Assembly: GCF_038561935.1 (NCBI RefSeq)
Contig: NZ_CP102770.1
Span: 1,054,001 to 1,118,000 of the forward strand
Length of the DNA: 64,000 bases
Direction: 5' to 3'
DNA from: Myxococcus stipitatus
GTDB lineage: Bacteria; Myxococcota; Myxococcia; Myxococcales; Myxococcaceae
In this document: positions 58,690 through 64,000 of the stretch, one piece after another
How the letters are laid out: every line of letters starts with the position of its first letter
Numbering within the stretch: the stretch's first letter is position 1
Notes under the pieces: model-generated
Told to the model about the DNA's origin: nothing
Seen by the model: the letters and a program-made list of their open reading frames with translations, nothing else
The model's database searches: none
Position numbers and translations under genes: made by a program

Positions 58690-59130
58690 CTACAGGAGGG
58701 GGACCCGCTCCGGCAGGTCCCGGGCCGGCACCGTGGAGTAGTCCGAGCCCACATCCAGCAGCACCCGCTGTCTCACCCGCGTGCTCAGGGCCTTGCGCAG
58801 CCGGCCGAGGAACTCCGGCGGCGCGGCGATGACGAGCTTGTCGAAGGCGTGCCGGTCATGCCCCCGGTCCAGGACGCCGGACAGCTCCCGGGCGAAGCGC
58901 TCATGCTCCAGCTCGCGGCGGCCCTGGGGCTCGTTCTCCCCGGGAGGGCCGTGCAGGGTGCCGGCGTTCGGGTTGTCTGGCTGGTCGCGCAGGAACTCGC
59001 TCTTGGCCCGGCTCTCCTCGTGGTGGAACTCCTCCACCAGACTCCAGTCCGCCTCCGCCTTCGCGTCCGTCGCGAAGAGCCTCGCCCGGCTTGCGTTCCC
59101 CACGAGAATCCAGAGCTTTGCGTCCGCCAT
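58690..59130 (-). CDS. host attachment protein family (PF10116-type)
   Basis: 146 residues. AKLWILVGNASRARLFATDA, FHHEESRAKSEFL, GRRELEHERFARELSGVLDR, FDKLVIAAPPEFLGRLRKAL and the terminal DYSTVPARDLPERV are the blocks of the 'protein required for attachment to host cells' family, first described in Agrobacterium. It has an eRF1/RNase-like fold; its role is unsettled, and in free-living bacteria it may act in ribosome or stress biology. Stands alone, divergent from the PEGA-like operon. Confidence 0.85.
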   Translation of the reverse strand: MADAKLWILVGNASRARLFATDAKAEADWSLVEEFHHEESRAKSEFLRDQPDNPNAGTLHGPPGENEPQGRRELEHERFARELSGVLDRGHDRHAFDKLVIAAPPEFLGRLRKALSTRVRQRVLLDVGSDYSTVPARDLPERVPLL

Positions 59131-59320
59131 GTGTCACGCCTCCTTAGGGTGGGAGATGAGGACCCCGGAGACGCCCGGCAAGCTTCCAGCCCCGGGCGCT
59201 CCCCCGTCGTGCGCAGGGCAGGCGGGCGTGTCGCACCCGGTTGACACCCTGGGTTCCACCTCGCTGTTGTGAACCTGACCAATCATTCCGTTGGGATTGG
59301 CAAAGGAGTAGAACAGCGGC

Positions 59321-60532
59321 ATGCGCATTCCCGCCGTTCTGCCTGTCGCCATGCTGGCGCTCGTGCTGCTGGCCCGTCCCTCGTGGGCCCAGGAGCAGGG
59401 GGGCCTGGGGCTGGACCTCAGCTCCGACACGTCCTCGCAAACGTCCTCGCCGCAGGAGCAGTCGGTGGGGCTGGACCTGCGCGAGGGGGACGGGAACACC
59501 GTCTCGCTGACGCCTCGCTACATCCTCCTGGGGTTGGAGACGCCGGAGCGGGCGGGCGCGCAGCAGGCGACCGTGTGGCTGCGGGAGCTGGCGCGCGGCG
59601 CGGTGTCCTCCGGCATGGTGGCGTTCGGCGGCAACCTCCGCGAGGTGCGGGAGCGGCTGGAGGCGGGCTACGACGCGGCGCTGCGCTGCAATCAGGCGGC
59701 CTGCATGGCGGGCCCCGCGGAGGCGCTGGACGCGGACCTGATGACGGCGGCGCGGCTGTCCCTGGAGGACGCGGGCTGGACGCTGCGCACGTGGACGTAT
59801 GACCGGGACAAGAACGTGGTGCACGAGGACGCCGTCACCGGGCGCAACCCGAAGGACGCGGCCTTCCAGAAGGAAGCGGCGACGAAGCTGGGCAACCGGC
59901 TGATGGGGCTGGCCCGTCCGCGCGCGCTGCTGAAGGTGACGGTCAACGTCCCCACGGCGGTGGTGAAGGTGGGCGAGCGCATCCTGGGCGTGGGCAGCGT
60001 GGAGGCGCGCGTGGCGCCGGGCACCGTGCAGGTGGAGGTGTCCGCGGAGGAGTACGCGACCTTCACCAAGACGGTGGCGCTCAAGCCCGGTGGCCGTGAA
60101 GAGGTCGTGGTGCGCATGGAGATTTCGGGCCCGGCGCCGGAAGGACCCGAGGAGGCGGTGGCTCGCGCGATGGCGACGCGCGAGGGCGGCACGCCCCTCT
60201 ACAAGCGGCCGGCGCTCTACACCGCGCTGGTGGGCCTGGCGGCGGTGGGCGTGGGCCTGGTGATGGGCAAGGGCGCCAAGGACGTGGAGAAGCGGGCCAC
60301 GGACGCGGATGGCGACGGGATGATGGACATCACGCGCAAGGAGCGGCTGGACGCGCAGTCGAAGGCCAACCTCGCCACCGCGCTGTTGATTGGCGGCGGT
60401 GTGGCGACGGCGGGCAGTGTGACGTGGCTGTTGGTGGTGCCGGCGCGCTCGGAGGCTCCGGCGTCCGCGAGCCCGGCCTCGAGCGGTGCCTCGTCCATGG
60501 CGCTCCACGTCGTCGTCGGTGGGAGTTTCTGA
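59321..60532 (+). CDS. secreted PEGA-like protein
   Basis: 403 residues. Signal peptide (AVLPVAMLALVLLARPSWAQ), an N-terminal beta region (about 60-200), then a PEGA-like beta-sandwich (about 210-270: RALLKVTVNVPTAVVKVGER, GSVEARVAPGTVQVEVSAE, GYATF-like EEYATFTKTVALKPGG). Two hydrophobic helices follow (ALYTALVGLAAVGVGLVMG and ATALLIGGGVATAGSVTWLL), with a possible acidic DADGDGMMD loop between them. Likely periplasmic face of a membrane-bound protein. Followed 5 nt later by the MopE-like gene, so one operon. Confidence 0.75.
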   Translation: MRIPAVLPVAMLALVLLARPSWAQEQGGLGLDLSSDTSSQTSSPQEQSVGLDLREGDGNTVSLTPRYILLGLETPERAGAQQATVWLRELARGAVSSGMVAFGGNLREVRERLEAGYDAALRCNQAACMAGPAEALDADLMTAARLSLEDAGWTLRTWTYDRDKNVVHEDAVTGRNPKDAAFQKEAATKLGNRLMGLARPRALLKVTVNVPTAVVKVGERILGVGSVEARVAPGTVQVEVSAEEYATFTKTVALKPGGREEVVVRMEISGPAPEGPEEAVARAMATREGGTPLYKRPALYTALVGLAAVGVGLVMGKGAKDVEKRATDADGDGMMDITRKERLDAQSKANLATALLIGGGVATAGSVTWLLVVPARSEAPASASPASSGASSMALHVVVGGSF

Positions 60533-60537
60533 GGCTT

Positions 60538-61149
60538 ATGAAGACCTTCAATGCCTGGTTGTGCGCGCTCAGTTCCCTGGTGCTGGTGGCGGGGAGCGTG
60601 GGCTGCTCGGTGGAGTTCCCCAATGACGCGCCCTACACGTGCGACCTGGACGGGGACTGCGGCGGGGACGGCTATGTCTGTACGTCGCTGCCCAACAACG
60701 GGCCGAAGTACTGCTGCCTCCCGGAGCCCGTGGAGAAGTGCAACAGCGTGGATGACGACTGCGACGGCGTCATCGACGAGTTGGAGGGCACGTGCTTCAC
60801 CGGCCCCGCGGAGGCGCGCGGCAAGGGCGTGTGCCGCGACGGTCAGCCCGCGTGCCGTCAGGGCGGGGAGGTCTGCCTCAACGAGGTGAAGCCGACCACC
60901 GAGATCTGCAACCGGCTGGACGACGACTGCGACGGTCAGGTCGACGAGGACTTCAACCTGATGACGGACCGGCTCAACTGCGGCACGTGCGGCACGCGCT
61001 GCGGCGCGCAGTTCGACTGCATGGAGGGCGTCTGCCAGCGCCGTCCGGTGACCAAGCCCGTTGACGACGGCGACCTGTCACTGGACTGCGCGGACCCGTT
61101 GGACTGCCCCGACACCACGGCTGGCACGCGTCTCGTCGGAGGCAACTGA
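60538..61149 (+). CDS. MopE-like Cys-rich lipoprotein
   Basis: 203 residues. Lipoprotein signal ends SVGCSV (Cys23). Two copies of the MopE-related motif C-----DDDCDG-(I/V)DE appear (EKCNSVDDDCDGVIDE and EICNRLDDDCDGQVDED), plus a Cys-rich NCGTCGTRCGAQF stretch and about twenty cysteines overall. Acidic DDDCDG loops suit calcium or other metal binding. Surface-anchored; cotranscribed with the PEGA-like gene. Metal-dependent surface adhesion or scavenging is inferred. Confidence 0.85.
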   Translation: MKTFNAWLCALSSLVLVAGSVGCSVEFPNDAPYTCDLDGDCGGDGYVCTSLPNNGPKYCCLPEPVEKCNSVDDDCDGVIDELEGTCFTGPAEARGKGVCRDGQPACRQGGEVCLNEVKPTTEICNRLDDDCDGQVDEDFNLMTDRLNCGTCGTRCGAQFDCMEGVCQRRPVTKPVDDGDLSLDCADPLDCPDTTAGTRLVGGN

Positions 61150-61151
61150 TT

Positions 61152-61169
61152 GCCTGGCATCCGCCAGGC
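61152..61169 (+). terminator. candidate terminator hairpin
   Basis: GCCTGGC-atcc-GCCAGGC, a perfect 7-bp stem with tetraloop starting 2 nt after the MopE-like stop. The tail has few T. Two weaker hairpins follow (TCTCA-tcg-TGAGA at 61181-61193 and GTTCG-t-CGAAC at 61213-61223). No gene lies in 61150-61414. Confidence 0.45.
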
Positions 61170-61414
61170 GGGTGTTCGACTCTCATCGTGAGAAACCAGC
61201 TCCCACCTCGATGTTCGTCGAACGAGGCTGTCCATCGGTGGACGGTGGTGGGGGCCCGCGTGTCTTCTTGCGGGGCGCCTGGCGGCGTGGCTGACGTCGC
61301 ATGGAAGACAGAGGGCGCCAGGTGGGTTGCCACGGCGCCAGACCATGGAAAGGTCTCCCCCCCATGGGACAAGATGACCACTTCTCGCGGAACCCGTTGT
61401 CACCGGGAGGCTCC

Positions 61415-62896
61415 GTGAGCGGAGAGCTCCAGGTGGGGGGGGAGCTGCGGGAAGGCGCCCTGCTGGGGAGCTACCAGTTGGAGACGCTGCTGGGCGAAGG
61501 CTCCATGGGGCGCGTCTTCCAGGCGCGACATGCGCGGCTGGGCCGGCAGGTGGCGCTGAAGGTGCTGAAGCCGGAGCACGCCCGGGACAGCGGCTTCGTG
61601 CAGCGCTTCTTCCAGGAAGCCCGCACGGTGAATCAAATCAACCACGAGCACATCGTGGAGATCTTCGACTTCGTCGACGAGGGCGAGGGCGGCCACGTCT
61701 ACTGTGTCATGGAGCTCCTGCGGGGACGGGGCCTGGGCGAGCTGCTCAAGCAGGAGCCGCTGTCGCTCGCGCGTGTGCAGCGCATCGCCGCTCAGGTGTG
61801 CGCGGCGCTGGGCGCGGCCCACCTGGTGGGCGTGGTGCACCGGGACATCAAGCCCGACAACCTCTTCCTCACGCAGCGCTCCGGCCAGTCGGACTTCGTG
61901 AAGGTGTTGGACTTCGGCGTCGCCAAGCACATGGCCGCCGAGGGCGCTCACACCGGCACGTTGGATGGCACCATCGTCGGCACGCCGGCGTACATGTCTC
62001 CGGAGCAGGCCGCGGGGCTGCCGGTGGATGCGCGCTCGGACATCTACGCGGTGGGCAACATCCTCTACGAGATGCTCACCGGGCATCCGCCCTTCCGGGT
62101 GGAGGCCTTCGGGCAGCTGGTGGTGCACATCATCACCCAGCCGCCTCCGCCGCTGCCTTCGCACCTGCCCTCGGGTGAGCCGCTGCCGGCCGCGCTCGCG
62201 GAGCTGGTGATGCGGTGCCTGGCCAAGGACCCGGAGAGCCGTCCGCAGTCGCTCGCCGAGGTGATGACGGGGCTGCTGCTCGTGCCCGTGCAGGCGCCCG
62301 CCGCGCTGGAGGCGTCGGAGCGGCCCACGAAGAAGCTTCCCTCGGTGGCGGGCATCATGGGGCGCCGCCGCCTGGCGATGGCGTCCGCGGGCGGCGTGGC
62401 GACGCTGCTCCTGGCGGCGATGGTGTGGGCGGGGGCGCGCTCGTCGACCGCGCCCGTGGCGGAGACCGAGGCGCTCTCCGTCGTGGCGCCGGGGCGGCTG
62501 GCGGAGGCCGTGGCGGAGATGGCGCCCACGGCGGAGCAGAAGCCCATGGCGCCGCCCGTCACGCTCACGGTGCGCTCCTTCCCGGAGGGCGCGAAGGTGG
62601 TGCGCGCGGACACGGGTGAGGAGCTGGGGCTCACCCCGCTGGTGCGGGAGCTGCCGCGCCGCGAGGTGCCGTTGGACCTGCGCGTGGAGCTGTCGGGTTA
62701 CGTGCCGCTGAAGCGTTCGGTGAACCTGAACGCGCACACGGAGCTGGACCTGCCGCTGGTCAAGTCGCTCACGGCGCCCAAGCCGAAGGCGAAGGCCCCC
62801 GAGAAGAAGGCGACGCGGAGCGAGGCCCCGTCGCGCAAGGCCTCGTCGCGCAAGGCGGCGGTCCGCTCGGCGAGCGCGGAGCCCGCGGCGCGCTGA
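61415..62896 (+). CDS. Hanks-type Ser/Thr protein kinase with PEGA-like C-terminal domain
   Basis: 493 residues from GTG 61415, which has GGGAGG with 4-nt spacing; the open frame upstream to ATG 61364 has low third-position GC and is probably untranslated. Kinase domain: LLGEGSMGRVFQAR, Lys49, HRDIKPDN (142-149), DFG (166-168), TIVGTPAYMSPEQAAG. Then a membrane helix (AMASAGGVATLLLAAMVWAG) and an extracytoplasmic PEGA-like domain (TLTVRSFPEGAKVVRADTGE, LSGYVPLKRSVNLN), ending in a Lys/Ser/Ala-rich tail. Sensor role for the outer domain is inferred. Confidence 0.92.
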   Translation: MSGELQVGGELREGALLGSYQLETLLGEGSMGRVFQARHARLGRQVALKVLKPEHARDSGFVQRFFQEARTVNQINHEHIVEIFDFVDEGEGGHVYCVMELLRGRGLGELLKQEPLSLARVQRIAAQVCAALGAAHLVGVVHRDIKPDNLFLTQRSGQSDFVKVLDFGVAKHMAAEGAHTGTLDGTIVGTPAYMSPEQAAGLPVDARSDIYAVGNILYEMLTGHPPFRVEAFGQLVVHIITQPPPPLPSHLPSGEPLPAALAELVMRCLAKDPESRPQSLAEVMTGLLLVPVQAPAALEASERPTKKLPSVAGIMGRRRLAMASAGGVATLLLAAMVWAGARSSTAPVAETEALSVVAPGRLAEAVAEMAPTAEQKPMAPPVTLTVRSFPEGAKVVRADTGEELGLTPLVRELPRREVPLDLRVELSGYVPLKRSVNLNAHTELDLPLVKSLTAPKPKAKAPEKKATRSEAPSRKASSRKAAVRSASAEPAAR

Positions 62897-62920
62897 GCGA
62901 CGACGCGGTGGCGCGGCGGG

Positions 62921-63451
62921 TCAGCGCGAGATGGCTTGCGCGAGGACCTGCGCGGCGATGCGGGAGATGCGCTCGTCGAAGCCGTCCGCGTCGTGGAAGG
63001 TGAGGCGCACGTCGCCCACCTCCAGCTTCGCGCCGGGGTGCAGGAGGGCTCCGTCCGCGGCGAGCTCCTGTCCGTTCATGCTCACGGGCCTCGAGTCCGC
63101 CACGCGCGCCACATGCCAGCCGTGGTGGGGGCGCGGCGTGAGGATGAGCTGCTCGCGCGACACGGTGGCGTCGTTGACGACCAGGGCGTTGTGCGAGGCG
63201 CGGCCCAGGCGCATGGGCCCTCGCTCGGCCAGGGCCACGAGCTCGAAGCACATGGCGTCTCCTGCGGGCAGGCAGTCCCGGAGGTCCGAGAGGGGCAGGC
63301 GGGTAGCGCCCACGTTCCCCTCCGTCGTCTCGGGGACGTTCCACGCGCCGGCCTCCCACACCAGCCAGGGGTGTGGGTACTTGGCGCGAAACTTCTCCTT
63401 CAGTGCCATGTGCTGCCTCACCAGCAGCGAGAGCAGCAGTGCGCGAGCCAT
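62921..63451 (-). CDS. FHA-domain protein
   Basis: 176 residues. Forkhead-associated domain at about 75-150: MRLGRASHNALVVNDATVSR (Arg and Ser of the phosphothreonine site), SREQLILTPRPHHGWHVAR, DSRPVSMNGQELA, and LEVGDVRLTFHD. FHA domains bind phosphothreonine, so it could read the output of the nearby kinases. Residues 1-70 are basic and unassigned. ATG 63451 begins MARALLLSLLVRQHM. Convergent with the kinase gene. Confidence 0.87.
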   Translation of the reverse strand: MARALLLSLLVRQHMALKEKFRAKYPHPWLVWEAGAWNVPETTEGNVGATRLPLSDLRDCLPAGDAMCFELVALAERGPMRLGRASHNALVVNDATVSREQLILTPRPHHGWHVARVADSRPVSMNGQELAADGALLHPGAKLEVGDVRLTFHDADGFDERISRIAAQVLAQAISR

Positions 63452-63598
63452 GCGAGACTCATAACCTCTTCGGCGGCCGATGGGCGCGAGAAGGTGGGTA
63501 TCGGTGTCCACGAATGGTCGGAAACCGGCCGGGGAGGCCCACTCGCACCCAGCCGGGAGCCTGTAGTACACCCCTGACCACATTTGTTGGGAGGTTCC

Positions 63599-64000
63599 AT
63601 GCGTCGTCTGTTGCTCGCTCCGCTCCTGCTTCTGGTCCCCGCGTGCCAGGGTGAAACCGCGAAGGACGTCACGGCCACGGTGGTGGGAAAGACCGTGGAG
63701 GTGGCGAAGGGCGCGGGGAGTGGGGTCGTGGAGGGGTTCAAGGAGGGCCGCAAGGGCGCGGCGAGCGCGGATGGCTCGCAGACGCTGTCGACGCCGGAGG
63801 AGGTCTACGCCAACACGGAGCTGTCCGTGCTGGAGGCGAAGCCTTCCGAGTCGGGCGGGGTAGAGGTGGTGCTGGCGGTGACGAACAAGACGCAGCACCC
63901 GCTGCACCTGCTGGGCCTGCATGAGAGTGGTGGGGCGCAGCTGTTGGACAAGGAAGGCTTCGCCACGCCGCTGCAGGCGCGCTCGCCGGGACAGTCGGCG
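63599..64000 (+). CDS. lipoprotein, truncated by window edge
   Basis: 134 codons, open to the right edge with no stop. GGGAGG with 4-nt spacing precedes ATG 63599. Signal and lipobox-like end LVPACQGET (Cys16), then VVGKTVEVAKGAGSGVVEGF, typical of an amphipathic periplasmic segment, and a beta-rich region (ELSVLEAKPSESGGVEVVLA). Family not recognised from this part. Confidence 0.7.
   Translation, partial: MRRLLLAPLLLLVPACQGETAKDVTATVVGKTVEVAKGAGSGVVEGFKEGRKGAASADGSQTLSTPEEVYANTELSVLEAKPSESGGVEVVLAVTNKTQHPLHLLGLHESGGAQLLDKEGFATPLQARSPGQSA

Noticed and set aside
58690-59130. Prophage or virulence island marker because of the 'host attachment' name
   Set aside because: No phage or transfer genes lie nearby, base composition is normal and the family is widespread in free-living bacteria.
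1-64000. tRNA or rRNA genes
   Set aside because: No cloverleaf with TTC-loop and acceptor pairing, and no rRNA-like sequence, was seen; small structured RNAs cannot be excluded by eye.

Overview
This 64-kb window is very GC-rich chromosomal DNA, with almost every third codon position G or C. It most likely comes from a myxobacterium of the Myxococcus/Corallococcus type (Myxococcota). The inference rests on gene content: Hanks-type Ser/Thr kinases with C-terminal membrane anchors, many lipoproteins, a MopE-like DDDCDG protein, an ELWxxDGT-repeat lipoprotein, a caspase-like protease, PilZ and FHA proteins, a stand-alone S46 peptidase, and large TonB-dependent receptors with a carboxypeptidase-regulatory-like domain. 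I saw no rRNA, tRNA, CRISPR array, insertion sequence or prophage. Coding density is high and operons are short.

Layout. 1-4.7 kb: a TonB-type energy transducer, a large TonB-dependent receptor and a lipoprotein. 4.7-9.97 kb: a caspase-like protease fused to a surface-repeat region, an alpha/beta hydrolase, an NTF2/SnoaL-like secreted protein and a propeller-like secreted protein. 9.99-12.7 kb: an alkaline ceramidase homologue facing a TetR-autoregulated NAD(P)-binding oxidoreductase operon. 12.7-19.5 kb: PilZ protein, zinc-ribbon protein, a copper-radical (galactose/glyoxal) oxidase, the ELWxxDGT lipoprotein and an unknown 831-residue zinc-ribbon protein. 19.5-27.7 kb: enoyl reductase plus short-chain dehydrogenase, a flippase-like membrane protein, a molybdopterin oxidoreductase, a secreted unknown, a stand-alone KAS III and a chalcone-isomerase-like protein. 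27.8-32.2 kb: OmpA-like lipoprotein followed by a second receptor plus lipoprotein cassette, paralogous to the first. 32.3-40.8 kb: arylsulfatase, MgtC-like and DUF2254 membrane proteins, a YegD-like Hsp70, a Gln-rich lipoprotein, a Cys-repeat lipoprotein, and a pyrophosphatase-CHAD operon. 41-50 kb: TetR/epimerase pair, SelO, SDR plus glutathione-transferase operon, Dps facing a second TonB-like protein, and rhodanese facing a MocR regulator. 50-64 kb: lipase, S46 peptidase, two membrane-anchored kinases, a cyclase-like protein with a lost metal aspartate, a glutathione transferase, a GT2/HAD pair, a host-attachment-type protein, a PEGA-like plus MopE-like operon, an FHA protein, and a truncated lipoprotein running off the right edge.

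The strongest unusual system is the envelope module found twice (1005-4653 and 28714-32217). Each copy pairs a TonB-dependent receptor carrying, at its own N-terminus, a domain resembling the C-terminal domain of TonB with a lipoprotein ending in a VVRDGRGG..WL motif. Other notable points are an alkaline ceramidase with its full metal-site signature, a complete copper-radical oxidase active site, a pyrophosphatase-CHAD operon that suggests polyphosphate biology, and leader hairpins that bury the ribosome-binding sites of dps and of the Cys-repeat lipoprotein gene.

All calls are from reading the sequence and its translations; no database search or structure prediction was run. Start codons were chosen by ribosome-binding site, signal-peptide position and third-position GC. 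Where these disagree, the alternative is given.
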